In this document: positions 17,520 to 25,890 of the stretch, one piece after another
Position numbering within the stretch: position 1 is the stretch's first letter
Layout: each line of letters begins with the position of its first letter
Source of the DNA: Pseudoruegeria sp039972875
Lineage (GTDB): Bacteria > Pseudomonadota > Alphaproteobacteria > Rhodobacterales > Rhodobacteraceae
Direction of reading: 5' to 3'
Length of the DNA stretch: 64,000 nt
Assembly: GCA_039972875.1 (NCBI GenBank)
Contig: JBDWMA010000022.1
Span: forward strand, 1-64,000
Translations under genes and position numbers: made by a program
Notes under the pieces: generated by a model
Database searches by the model: none
What the model was told of the DNA's origin: nothing
The model's input: only the letters and a program-made list of their open reading frames with translations

Positions 17520-18623
17520 ATGCAATCTATTTCGAAACCAAAGTTGATTGCACTTGCAGCCGTAGTTGCATCCGCAGCCGCTGTTTGGACATTTTCCACC
17601 GAAGAAGAAACCCTTGCGGGTCTCGCTCCAGTTCGGGATCAGGCGGGCAACATTGCTCCAAACGGTCTAGCCTCGATCGAACGTGTCATCTTGGGTGGCG
17701 TTGAGCAAACAATTCTGATCCGTACGCAGGATACAAACCTGCCTGTCATGCTCTTTTTGCATGGTGGGCCCGGTGGCGCGCTCATCCCATGGGTTGATTT
17801 CTTTCACACCCCTTTGTTGGAAAAGAACTTCACAGTTGTTCACTGGGATCAGCGCGGTGCCGGAAGCTCATTCAGTCAGGACCTGAGCGTCGACGATATC
17901 TCACCGGAGTTGTTGATTTCAGACACGCTGGAGCTTTCCAAAATCCTTGCCCATCGATTTGACCAGGAGAAGATTTTGCTTGCTGGTCAATCTTGGGGGA
18001 GCGCCCTAGGGTTCTTGACCATCGCCCAAGACAGTTCGCCGTTTCTTGCGTTTATCGCAATCTCGGAGCGCGTGGCGTGGAACCGCAGTTTCGAAATGGA
18101 TTTCGAATGGGCTGTCGCAAACGCCGAAGCAAATGGCGACACCGAAATTCTGACGCAACTCCACTCAATTGAACCATTTGATCCCGTGGATGAGGCGGAT
18201 CTAGGCGTTCTGGGTGATGCGGTCGACTACTATCGCGGCGGTGATTATCACACGCCCGGTCTATGGGACGAAATCCTCGAATATACGATCAACGGCGAGA
18301 GTCCGTATTACACGATGAAACAGGTCCACAGCTACATTCCGGGTCTCGAACTTTCGAGTGCTGCGATTGAGAGGGGGGATTTCCTCAGCGCCTATGACTT
18401 GTTCATGTCGTATCCGGTTTCGGACATTCCTGTGCACTTCATCACCGGAACCGAAGATCACAACACAACCGGCGAGTTGGCATTCGAATACTACGAAGCG
18501 CTCGAGGCACCCGCCAAGAGCTTTACGTGGATCGAAGGCGCCGCCCACATGGTGATGATGGACCAGACTGATGCTTGGACCGACGCGATGGTTGAGATCA
18601 AGAACCAGACGTTTGGTCAGTAG
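17520..18623 (+). CDS. alpha/beta hydrolase, proline-iminopeptidase-like (S33), exported or anchored
   Basis: This 367-residue hydrolase has an N-terminal hydrophobic segment (LIALAAVVASAAAVW), so it is probably periplasmic or membrane-anchored. The oxyanion motif HGGPGG is at 81-86, the nucleophile elbow GQSWGS places Ser158 as catalytic, the acidic residue is probably in TGTEDHNT, and the histidine is in GAAHMVMM. HGGPGG and GQSWG are typical of the prolyl-aminopeptidase branch. ATG 17520 is chosen over an earlier in-frame start because of GGAGGATC just upstream. It is the first gene of a plus-strand unit under the TetR-type operators. The substrate is unknown. Confidence 0.85.
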   Translation: MQSISKPKLIALAAVVASAAAVWTFSTEEETLAGLAPVRDQAGNIAPNGLASIERVILGGVEQTILIRTQDTNLPVMLFLHGGPGGALIPWVDFFHTPLLEKNFTVVHWDQRGAGSSFSQDLSVDDISPELLISDTLELSKILAHRFDQEKILLAGQSWGSALGFLTIAQDSSPFLAFIAISERVAWNRSFEMDFEWAVANAEANGDTEILTQLHSIEPFDPVDEADLGVLGDAVDYYRGGDYHTPGLWDEILEYTINGESPYYTMKQVHSYIPGLELSSAAIERGDFLSAYDLFMSYPVSDIPVHFITGTEDHNTTGELAFEYYEALEAPAKSFTWIEGAAHMVMMDQTDAWTDAMVEIKNQTFGQ

Positions 18624-18663
18624 ATCAACGAACTGTTGCCACTCTTTAAAAGGATCCACCGCC

Positions 18664-19494
18664 ATGGCACGCGTTTCAGATAACCTAACTTCGCCTCAAC
18701 CGCGGCGGGGTGACTATCACACTGCAATCGACGACAACCAATACAGTCTTCCTAAGATCATGTCGATTTGGGCGATTGTTGCGGTGCCTATGCCTATTCT
18801 GGCCTTCATCATCGGCCCAATGTTGGCGCCTGAAGGCACTTGGCAAGTTGGTTTGACGATTTGGCTACTTCTGATCGGCGGGATGATTTGGCAATTTATT
18901 GTTTCGGTTGTCATCCTTCATCAGGAATTGGATGAATTCACGTGGGCAGCGGTCAAGGCGCGCATTTGGCTACAAGCGCCCCAAGACCCAAAGACTGGCA
19001 AGTCCAATTACAAGCTGTTCTGGTGGCTCATTCCGGCGTTTCTAGTCTACGCGCTGTTCGAAGGGACGCCAATTGCATCCATACTAGGCGAGTCCATTCT
19101 AATCCCGTTTCCTTGGGTGTCTTCGCTTCCGTATTTGGAACTTCAATCGCTGCTTGTGCCTGAACTGGTGGGGGCGTGGTGGTTGATCCCCGTTGCTATT
19201 GTTTCGTGCCTGTTCAACTACCTTCTGGGCGAAGAACTCTTGTTTCGCGGTATTTTGCTTCCCAAAATGCGCGGCGTTTTTGGCCGTTGGGACTTCTTTG
19301 CCAATGCGGTCCTTTTTGCGATTTACCATCTGCATTACCCGACCCGTATGTTGGGGATTATCCTTGGTGCCGCAACTTGGACACTTCCATCGCGCCGGTT
19401 CCGCAGCATATGGTTCAGCATCATTTTACACAGTTTTGAGGGCATATTTCTGCTTGTTGGGGTCTTCGCACTTGTGGTTGGCTTGGCAATCTAA
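18664..19494 (+). CDS. CPBP (CAAX/Abi) family intramembrane metalloprotease
   Basis: This multi-spanning protein of about 276 residues carries the CPBP signature: the first motif EELLFRG (glutamate pair and arginine), then FAIYHLHY with the histidine, and a late LHSFEG. These residues bind the catalytic zinc or activate water in Rce1-type proteases. ATG 18664 is used, with AAAGGA upstream. It follows the hydrolase by 40 bp and precedes a second CPBP gene, so the two probably form a unit. Bacterial members are implicated in peptide maturation, self-immunity or surface-protein processing. The role here is unknown. Confidence 0.85.
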   Translation: MARVSDNLTSPQPRRGDYHTAIDDNQYSLPKIMSIWAIVAVPMPILAFIIGPMLAPEGTWQVGLTIWLLLIGGMIWQFIVSVVILHQELDEFTWAAVKARIWLQAPQDPKTGKSNYKLFWWLIPAFLVYALFEGTPIASILGESILIPFPWVSSLPYLELQSLLVPELVGAWWLIPVAIVSCLFNYLLGEELLFRGILLPKMRGVFGRWDFFANAVLFAIYHLHYPTRMLGIILGAATWTLPSRRFRSIWFSIILHSFEGIFLLVGVFALVVGLAI

Positions 19495-19536
19495 GTCGCG
19501 CAACACGACCGAAAATATTCAAAGAAGGATAGATTG

Positions 19537-20427
19537 ATGACTGGAATTTCAAGCATGCCGGCAACAGATAAGCGCCCGCTCGTTCTGTTCCTCACGTTGG
19601 TTGCTGTCTTTGCGGCCATTGGATATGGCATTGCTGTCGCGATGGGAGACAACAACCGCACTTTGGGATTTTTCGTAGTGCAGTTCGCCCCCCTTGTCGC
19701 CGCCTTCATGACCAAGTTCGTATATCAAGGAAACCTGCGAGGGTTAGGGTGGGGCTGGGGCAAGACGCGTTATCAGGCCGCCGCTTATGGGTTGGCATTC
19801 TTGATACCCTTGATCAGTTTTAGCCTTGTCTGGTTGCTCGGCTTTGGCGGGTTTTACGACACGGCCTTCCTTGGCGAAGCGCAAGTTGGCATCGCAGACC
19901 TGCTCGGGATGAACATTGAATCGCCCTATGTCCTGATGCTCGTCTTGCTCGTATTGGGTGGCACTTTGGGCCTTTATATTGCCTTTGGCGGCATTGGTGA
20001 GGAATTAGGATGGCGCGGATTTTTGGTCCCCGAGCTTTTCAAGCACTACGACTTCACCAAGACAGCGTTGATAAGTGGTGTGATCTGGTCGGTCTATCAC
20101 TGGCCCTTGGTCTACTTCTTGATGGCACCGCGCCTTGGGGTCGCCCCAGCGCCGCTGCTGGTGTTTGTCACAATCGCGGGCATCGGCCTCAGCACGATCA
20201 TGGCATGGCTCCGCCTTAAGTCAGGAAGCGTTTGGACAGCCGTCATCTTTCACATGGCTCTTAACGTTCACATCCAAGGGTTCTTCCAAAACTTGACGAT
20301 CGAAACGTCATGGCTGACGCACTACGTGTCCGGTGAACACGGGCTGATGCTGGCGTTGGTCGCTGCACCGATTGGGATTTGGTTTTGGTCTAAACGGGAC
20401 AGCCTGTCGACAGTTGGGGCGTCCTAA
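19537..20427 (+). CDS. CPBP (CAAX/Abi) family intramembrane metalloprotease, second copy
   Basis: This membrane protein of about 296 residues has the CPBP motif GEELGWRGFLVPEL, followed by SGVIWSVYHWPLVY (motif 2 histidine) and VIFHMALNVHIQGF (motif 3 histidine and asparagine). This is the more canonical EExxWR form, unlike the neighbouring EELLFRG copy, so the two are diverged paralogues rather than a recent duplication. The ATG at 19537 follows AAGGA; an adjacent TTG is one codon earlier. The gap to the preceding gene is 42 bp. Confidence 0.88.
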   Translation: MTGISSMPATDKRPLVLFLTLVAVFAAIGYGIAVAMGDNNRTLGFFVVQFAPLVAAFMTKFVYQGNLRGLGWGWGKTRYQAAAYGLAFLIPLISFSLVWLLGFGGFYDTAFLGEAQVGIADLLGMNIESPYVLMLVLLVLGGTLGLYIAFGGIGEELGWRGFLVPELFKHYDFTKTALISGVIWSVYHWPLVYFLMAPRLGVAPAPLLVFVTIAGIGLSTIMAWLRLKSGSVWTAVIFHMALNVHIQGFFQNLTIETSWLTHYVSGEHGLMLALVAAPIGIWFWSKRDSLSTVGAS

Positions 20428-20504
20428 GAAGCGTATGGCCCGTTGATATCTAAATCGTTTTTCATGTGCCCGTTCGCGCACACACCCTAATAAGGAGAAA
20501 TCTC

Positions 20505-21221
20505 ATGTTCCACTTCACAACCAAGTCAACTGCGCTCGCGCTCATCCTAGTGACCACTCTCACTGCATCTACGGCGTTGGCCGAAACACAAAGTTTCGAC
20601 CTGTCCGGGTTTGAAGGCGTTTCAGCCGCAGAAGGAATTAGTGTTCAAGTTTTGATGGGGTCGACTTTCGAGGTCATCGCCGAAAGTGAAGATGATCGGC
20701 AACTGGAATACCTCAGCATTGATGTCACACGCGGTGTCCTAGTGGTTGAAATGGACAATGGAATGCTTGCACCGAACTGGGTCACGGGTGACAAAGTAGA
20801 AGTCCGCGTCGTTATGCCGGCCCTTGTCCAAACCGACGCTCACTCTGGCGCGCGCATCGTGGCCGAAATGATGAGTGGATCAGACCTTGATGTCACAGCT
20901 TCCAGCGGGGCGTCGCTTGTCGTTGACGCGGTTGAGGCAGGGGCAATGCATGTTGATGTCGCAAGCGGTGCGACAATCGAAATCACAAATGGTGGTTGCG
21001 CGTCTCTCTCGGCTGAAGTGTCTGGAGGGTCATTTCTGGACATGGAAAATATCATCTGCGATGGTGTGAATATTGATGCAAATAGCGGCTCAACCGCATC
21101 CGTTCACACTGAAAAATCTGTGGATGCAAATGCGTCCAGTGGTGCCAATATTCGTGTGTATGGCGCACCCACCGAGACCAGGACGAACACCGCAGGCGGC
21201 GGCATTGTTGTGATGCGATAG
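20505..21221 (+). CDS. DUF2807 (GIN-domain) secreted beta-solenoid-like protein
   Basis: This protein of about 238 residues has a signal peptide (STALALILVTTLTASTALA) and a DUF2807 body. That body has the typical GVSAAEGISVQVLMG start and repeated short strands with SSGAS, SGATI and SGANI turns, building a right-handed beta-helix. ATG 20505 is set by AAGGAGAAA. DUF2807 proteins are common in Bacteroidetes and appear in proteobacteria as exported proteins of unknown role, often near membrane-stress regulators. It lies 77 bp after the CPBP gene and could be a periplasmic partner or substrate of this unit. Confidence 0.82.
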   Translation: MFHFTTKSTALALILVTTLTASTALAETQSFDLSGFEGVSAAEGISVQVLMGSTFEVIAESEDDRQLEYLSIDVTRGVLVVEMDNGMLAPNWVTGDKVEVRVVMPALVQTDAHSGARIVAEMMSGSDLDVTASSGASLVVDAVEAGAMHVDVASGATIEITNGGCASLSAEVSGGSFLDMENIICDGVNIDANSGSTASVHTEKSVDANASSGANIRVYGAPTETRTNTAGGGIVVMR

Positions 21222-21238
21222 GTTGAACGCGCCTCACG

Positions 21239-21763
21239 ATGCAGCTCCGTGCAAATACAACGAAAGGATATCAATTGGGTGTCGGTCGTCTGTCAGAACG
21301 TATTATGGGAATGGATGAGGCGACGTGGGCGCGCCATTCCAATCCGCTTAGTGGATGGAGCCGTTTGACGATCCTGCCGCTGTTTGCTCTGGCGATCTGG
21401 AGCAGAGACTGGCTTGGCTGGCACAGTGTCTGGGCCATCCTCATCGTCGCTGCGTGGACATGGGCGAACCCGCGTTTGTTCAGCGCTCCAATAACTCATG
21501 ACGCATGGATGACAAAAGGCGTTCTTGGTGAACGCATCTGGCTGGCACGATCAACATATCCAATCCCACGCCACCACGAACAGATGGCGAGGCTGCTCAA
21601 CATCTTCGCGGGCCTTGGCGTTTTGATACTGGCGATCGGGTTATGGAAGCTGGATTTCGGACTCACCCTTTCTGGGTTGTCTGTCGCGATGGGCGCAAAG
21701 CTTTGGTTCCTTGATCGTATGGTCTGGCTCAAATCAGAAGCAACAGGAGATCTATTAGAATGA
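21239..21763 (+). CDS. DUF6653-like membrane protein
   Basis: This membrane protein of up to 174 residues probably has four helices and carries ATWARHSNPLSGWSRL, LFALAIWSRDWLGWH and GVLGERIWLAR. I associate these patterns with the DUF6653 family. The start is uncertain. ATG 21239 lacks a good ribosome site, a TTG at 21275 follows AAAGGA, and ATG 21305 gives the most family-like N-terminus. Its stop overlaps the start of the next gene (ATGA at 21760-21763), so the two are translationally coupled. Confidence 0.65.
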   Translation: MQLRANTTKGYQLGVGRLSERIMGMDEATWARHSNPLSGWSRLTILPLFALAIWSRDWLGWHSVWAILIVAAWTWANPRLFSAPITHDAWMTKGVLGERIWLARSTYPIPRHHEQMARLLNIFAGLGVLILAIGLWKLDFGLTLSGLSVAMGAKLWFLDRMVWLKSEATGDLLE

Positions 21764-22155
21764 GTAATCAAATCCATGCCATGATTGCTGCCCATATCTA
21801 CACAGTACTTTGTGCCATCCTGATTTGCTTTCAGGTGTCGCTCGTTCTTGGTGCGCCACTGGGACATTTGACACAGGGCGGATTTCAAACCGGGGTGCTG
21901 TCCACATCTGGCCGCACCATGGCGGCTGTCTCTGCCGTGCTTCTCGCGATGATGGCTTTGGCCGTTCAGTGCGCGGCGCGAAATAAGCTTGAGCCTCGGT
22001 GGCCATTGTGGGCTGTACTTTGCATCACTGGCTTAACAACCGTCGCAAATATTGTGACACCGTCATTTTGGGAACGAGCGTTGTGGGGTCCCGTCGCATC
22101 TGTGATGTTGGTGTGTGCGATCCTTGTTTGGTGGCAAAGCTCGCCTGCAAAATGA
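21760..22155 (+). CDS. small four-helix membrane protein of unknown function
   Basis: This 131-residue protein has four predicted membrane spans separated by short loops (FQVSLVLGAPLGHL, AVSAVLLAMMALAV, LWAVLCITGLTTVA, VASVMLVCAILVWW). I do not recognise a named family. Its ATG overlaps the stop of the DUF6653-like gene, so both are probably made together and may form a complex. It belongs to the plus-strand unit that began at 17520. Confidence 0.65.
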   Translation: MSNQIHAMIAAHIYTVLCAILICFQVSLVLGAPLGHLTQGGFQTGVLSTSGRTMAAVSAVLLAMMALAVQCAARNKLEPRWPLWAVLCITGLTTVANIVTPSFWERALWGPVASVMLVCAILVWWQSSPAK

Positions 22156-22210
22156 GCCGATTCGGCCGGCCACCGAAACCTGAAAACCCAAACCTCGAGG
22201 AGTAGTTCCT

Positions 22211-22996
22211 GTGAACGCAGAAACAGACGAAATTGCATATTTCTGTCATGGCATGCCCGGCAGTGAACATGACGCGCGGCTGATCAAAACCGTTGATGAT
22301 CGTGTACGTCTTATCGCACCAAATTTGCTGACCGCCAGTTCTTTGGACCCGATGCATGACCTCCTTGCGGACTTTGACAAAAGCACCCGTGAAATTGCAG
22401 ACGGTCAGATCAATGTTGTGGGGTTTTCGATCGGTGCAATGGCCGCGAGTAAAATCGCGGCCGCAAGTCCCAAGCGCGTAGGGCGGCTCACGCTGATCTC
22501 TCCCGCCGCGCCTTTAAGCTTGGGAGACTTCTTGCCCGAGATGGCAGGAAAGCCGGTGTTCGATCTGGCCATAACGCGTCCTCGCACTTTGAGAGCGTTG
22601 ACCTTCGTTCAAGGATTGGTGTCAGCGGTCGCGCCGGGTTTTTTGATCAAGCAACTGTTTGCGAAATGTGGTCCGGCAGAGAAGAAATTGATCGACAACA
22701 AAACCTTCCAAGAGGTGATCAGACACAGCTTTGCAAACAGCTTCCGACGGCATCCTGCCGCCTATGTTCGCTTCGTTCGATCGTATGTCGGAGACTGGTC
22801 ATCAGTCTTGAGCAATATCAGTTGTCCGATTGATTTGTGGCATGGTGAAAAAGATACATGGTCACCAATCGCGATGTCCCATGCACTCCAGGAGGCGCTC
22901 GCAGGCCCTGCGCAACTGAATTCCATCCCAGACACCGAACATTACTCTACGCTCTCTGAGGTGTCATTAGCTCCAATCGGGGAGAAGACAGCGTGA
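22211..22996 (+). CDS. alpha/beta hydrolase
   Basis: This 261-residue cytoplasmic hydrolase has an N-terminal HGMPGSEHD oxyanion region, a nucleophile elbow GFSIGAMAAS with the serine inside, an acidic residue in WHGEKDTWSPI, and the catalytic histidine in DTEHYSTLSE. It resembles small lipase/esterase-like hydrolases. The start is a GTG with GAGGAG upstream. It is probably the last gene of the plus-strand unit. No substrate can be inferred beyond membership of the same regulon as the 17.5 kb hydrolase. Confidence 0.75.
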   Translation: MNAETDEIAYFCHGMPGSEHDARLIKTVDDRVRLIAPNLLTASSLDPMHDLLADFDKSTREIADGQINVVGFSIGAMAASKIAAASPKRVGRLTLISPAAPLSLGDFLPEMAGKPVFDLAITRPRTLRALTFVQGLVSAVAPGFLIKQLFAKCGPAEKKLIDNKTFQEVIRHSFANSFRRHPAAYVRFVRSYVGDWSSVLSNISCPIDLWHGEKDTWSPIAMSHALQEALAGPAQLNSIPDTEHYSTLSEVSLAPIGEKTA

Positions 22997-23131
22997 ATAA
23001 CGAAGACCTCTGATACGCGGCATTCGTCTATGGTGAATGAAGAGCGGCGTCTTATCCCAATCAGTCGCTGTGACCATGATCATGGCCGCACTTGGAGGCC
23101 CATCGAGGTTACACCCGGCTGGATGCAATCG

Positions 23132-23690
23132 CTAGGGCCGCAGCGCGTCTTCAAGTTTGAATGAACGGGAAAATGCCGATGCCAAAAATAGTTCCAGAGC
23201 AAGTTCAGGCGAAACGGTCACGGTGGCCTTCCTAGCTTTGTGCCACAAGTGTAAACCGGGTGTCAGCGGAGCGAAACGGGAGCGTTTAGCGGTCTTGTTG
23301 GACCGGCAGGCGTCAACGTCCATGATTATGCTGTGATCGGTATCGATTTGACAACTTGTCGAATACGCAAAGAATGCTGGACCTTTACCGGCATTCGTCC
23401 ACTGGCTGGCAGGCTCAGCATGGGCGGTGAACTTGGGTTTGACTGTGGTGGTGGCACTGAAGGCCGCGTCACCATGGGTATCGATATACTCACGTACTGC
23501 TCGTGGCGCGGTTTTCGGGTTATTGTCCCGGGCGACCGTCATCTGGAACACATGGCGCAGCAATTCGCTCTCGCGGAACCGGCCAGGCCGGTTCTTAGAA
23601 ACGGTGACGTGATCAGGAAGGCGACCCCTCAGATCAAGATGGCATAATCAGCGATAGGCGAGGTTCAGATGCACCTCTTCGCAAAGCATT
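23132..23690 (-). pseudogene. IS1182-type transposase, internal relic
   Basis: Reading the minus strand downward, LCEEVHLNLAYR is followed by a stop where a tryptophan codon is expected. PDHVTVSKNRPGRFRESELL and RHVFQMTVAR follow, then AVREYIDTHGDAAFSATTTV and GPAFFAYSTSCQIDTDHSII. These are consecutive blocks of an IS1182 transposase, from about residue 90 to 250. Both ends are missing, and internal stops and deletions are present. Together with the piece at 549-666 it shows at least one past invasion by this IS family. Confidence 0.8.
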
Positions 23691-23924
23691 GAGGGCAGCC
23701 AGGGGATGTTTCTTTTGCGCTTCTAAATCGCAAAAACAGCAATACGAACCGCATCCAACACAAAACCGGAAAAACCAATCATTAACGCATTTTGAGTCTT
23801 TCTCGGCAGCGGTTTTCTGTCGAAGAAACATCCGGTCGTTGTTCTATGGTGCCAAGGCTCCCTTCTGTGTGCTTTTGTTAAGGAAGAACTGCGCCTCCCG
23901 GCCAGCCATGGGTCTCACCGGTGG
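23691..23924. other. no recognisable gene
   Basis: This A/T-richer stretch between the IS1182 relic and the permease relic shows no frame with recognisable similarity. Confidence 0.4.
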
Positions 23925-24430
23925 CACATGATTGGTCATTTGCATGTCCAAAGATGGACAACGACACCACCTGTGATAATGAATCCTATTGCAGCAAAGA
24001 TCTCCTATCCCAGTCTATCCATGCCAAACAACAACAGCATCAAGATGGTGGAAATTACAGGTGCGGAGTATCCAAGAACGCCCATCAAAGCCACGCGGCC
24101 ACGGTGCATCCCCAGATCCCAGAAGAAAAAGGCGCCACCTGCCGGACCAAAGCCGAGGGCCAGAATAACGACAATATTCCCCCCTGAAAGAACAAGTTGC
24201 CAAGAATGATCAGGCCGGCCACAGGTAGTTAATCAACGACATCAAGATCGCGGCTGCGTGGTGGAAGGACTTGGGTTAGACAAGGCGACAGGCCGCCAGA
24301 AGAGTACCGGACAATCCTACGTGTCTATCTGGCAGTCGAGCGGGTTTTCGGCCTGTCATCCGGCAAATCACCCACCCCAACCCGGCGGCAATGGCAAAGC
24401 AGAGCGTCAGTTCAAGATCGCCACCGCCCC
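23925..24430 (-). pseudogene. EamA/DMT-superfamily permease, decayed
   Basis: On the minus strand a broken frame gives LTLCFAIAAGLGWVI (about 24430-24380), then AAILMSLINYLWPA (near 24250). After a frame change come NIVVILALGFGPAGGAFFFW and VALMGVLGYSAPVISTILML, then a stop, then FAAIGFIITGGVVVHLW. The order and content match a drug/metabolite-transporter permease with LINYLWP and the SP.....L..LFG features of EamA domains. At least two frame changes and one in-frame stop make it a pseudogene. It sits just downstream of csaA. Confidence 0.55.
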
Positions 24431-24464
24431 AGACCTGTGTGACACGCTGAGAACTCTGCCGACA

Positions 24465-24803
24465 TCAGAAGACTTCGCTGCCCAGCACCGCCTCATCCGA
24501 CGGTTGCAGCAGGATGGTGTGTCCGGCCTCATTGGGCACACCCATGATCAGGATTTCCGATTTGAACCCGGCAATGTTGCGCGGGGAAATGTTGACGACG
24601 CAGACCACGTTGCGCCTCATCAGTTCTTCTTCGGAATAGTTTTTGAGCTGGGCACTGGACCAGCGTTGGCCCAGTTCGCCGAAGTCCACGCAAATCTTGT
24701 AAGACGGGTTGTGGGCGCGGGGGAAATCTTTGATCTCGACGATCTTTCCCAGGCGCATTTCGATTTTGGCGAAGTCGTCATAGACGATTTGGTCTTTATT
24801 CAT
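24465..24803 (-). CDS. csaA: CsaA-type tRNA-binding protein
   Basis: This 112-residue OB-fold protein is of the EMAPII/CsaA tRNA-binding family. It has the signatures DFAKIEMRLGKIVEIKDFP, RWSSAQLKNYSEEEL and VVNISPRNIAGFKSEILI. CsaA homodimers bind tRNA and have been described as a chaperone linked to protein export. The gene follows the dehydrogenase gene by 11 bp and so is probably co-transcribed, although its function seems unrelated to the catabolic genes. Length and motifs are intact. Confidence 0.88.
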   Translation of the reverse strand: MNKDQIVYDDFAKIEMRLGKIVEIKDFPRAHNPSYKICVDFGELGQRWSSAQLKNYSEEELMRRNVVCVVNISPRNIAGFKSEILIMGVPNEAGHTILLQPSDEAVLGSEVF

Positions 24804-24814
24804 AGTGATCTTCC

Positions 24815-25885
24815 TTACTTCAAAGCGTTCAGAATGGCGGCCTCGGACCCGGACGTATTGGCGGCGCCGCCCAGATCACGGGTTTTGGTGTCAGCATTCT
24901 CAAGCGACGCTTCAATAGCGCTTTCAATCTCTGTCGCCGCTTCAACCTCACCTAGATGTTCCAGCATCATCGCCGCAGTCCAGACTGCCGCGACGGGGTT
25001 GGCAATCCCCTGTCCAGCAATATCCGGGGCCGAACCATGTACGGGTTCAAACATCGAGGGAAATGTGCCTTCGGGGTTGATGTTGGCCGAGGGCGCGATA
25101 CCGATTGAACCTGCCACCGCAGGGCCAAGATCAGAAAGGATGTCGCCAAACAGGTTCGAGGCCACCACCACATCGAACCAGTCAGGATGCAGCACAAACT
25201 GCGCGGTCATGATGTCGATGTGGAACTGGGCTGTGTCGATGCTCGGGTGACGCTTTGCGGCGGTGGCGAAGCGTTCGTCCCAAAACGGCATAGTGTGAAT
25301 GATACCATTGGATTTAGTTGCTGAAGAGACATGTTTCCGCTTGCGTGTTTTGGCCACATTAAACGCGTATTCCATAATTCGATCAGTGCCGCGCCGGGTT
25401 AGAATGCTCTGTTGAACGGCGGCTTCGTGCTCGGTGCCCTGATAAACGCGCCCCCCGATTTCAGAATATTCACCTTCGACATTTTCACGCACGATGATCA
25501 TGTCGATGTCTTCGGCCCCCCGCCCAGCCAAAGGCGAAGTTATCCCGCGCAACAGCCGCACAGGTCGCACATTGGCGTATTGATCCAGTTCACGGCGCAA
25601 AGGGATCAAGAGCCCCCAAAGCGAGACATGATCCGGCACGCCGGGAAATCCAACGGCACCCAGAAAAATGCTATCAAAGGATTTTACCTGCTCAATGCCA
25701 TCCTCTGGCATCATGCGACCGGTTTCATTATAGCGTTCGCAGGACCAGTCGAACTCGGTCCACTCGACGGTGAAGCCGTATTTTTTGGCGACAATGTCGA
25801 TGGCCCGCTGACCGACTGGCAAAACTTCTTTGCCAATTCCGTCTCCGGGGATGGCGGCAATGCGATAGATCTTAGTCATAGTCAT
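24815..25885 (-). CDS. tartrate/D-malate dehydrogenase (isocitrate/isopropylmalate dehydrogenase family)
   Basis: This 356-residue NAD-dependent beta-decarboxylating dehydrogenase has IAAIPGDGIGKEVLPVG at the N-terminus, the metal/substrate block VVASNLFGDILSDLGPAV, and FEPVHGSAPDIAGQGIANP near the C-terminus. The substrate-binding segment LLIPLRRELDQYANVRPVRL suits the TtuC/DmlA branch acting on tartrate or D-malate rather than isopropylmalate. It lies 5 bp after the semialdehyde dehydrogenase gene in the same direction. It may oxidise a C4 dicarboxylate arising from the pathway. Substrate assignment within this family by sequence alone is uncertain. Confidence 0.85.
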   Translation of the reverse strand: MTMTKIYRIAAIPGDGIGKEVLPVGQRAIDIVAKKYGFTVEWTEFDWSCERYNETGRMMPEDGIEQVKSFDSIFLGAVGFPGVPDHVSLWGLLIPLRRELDQYANVRPVRLLRGITSPLAGRGAEDIDMIIVRENVEGEYSEIGGRVYQGTEHEAAVQQSILTRRGTDRIMEYAFNVAKTRKRKHVSSATKSNGIIHTMPFWDERFATAAKRHPSIDTAQFHIDIMTAQFVLHPDWFDVVVASNLFGDILSDLGPAVAGSIGIAPSANINPEGTFPSMFEPVHGSAPDIAGQGIANPVAAVWTAAMMLEHLGEVEAATEIESAIEASLENADTKTRDLGGAANTSGSEAAILNALK

Positions 25886-25890
25886 TCTCC

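Noticed and set aside
24258..25250. A 330-codon plus-strand open frame
   Set aside because: It lies opposite csaA and the tartrate-type dehydrogenase, has no domain and follows their codon structure; it is an antisense shadow.
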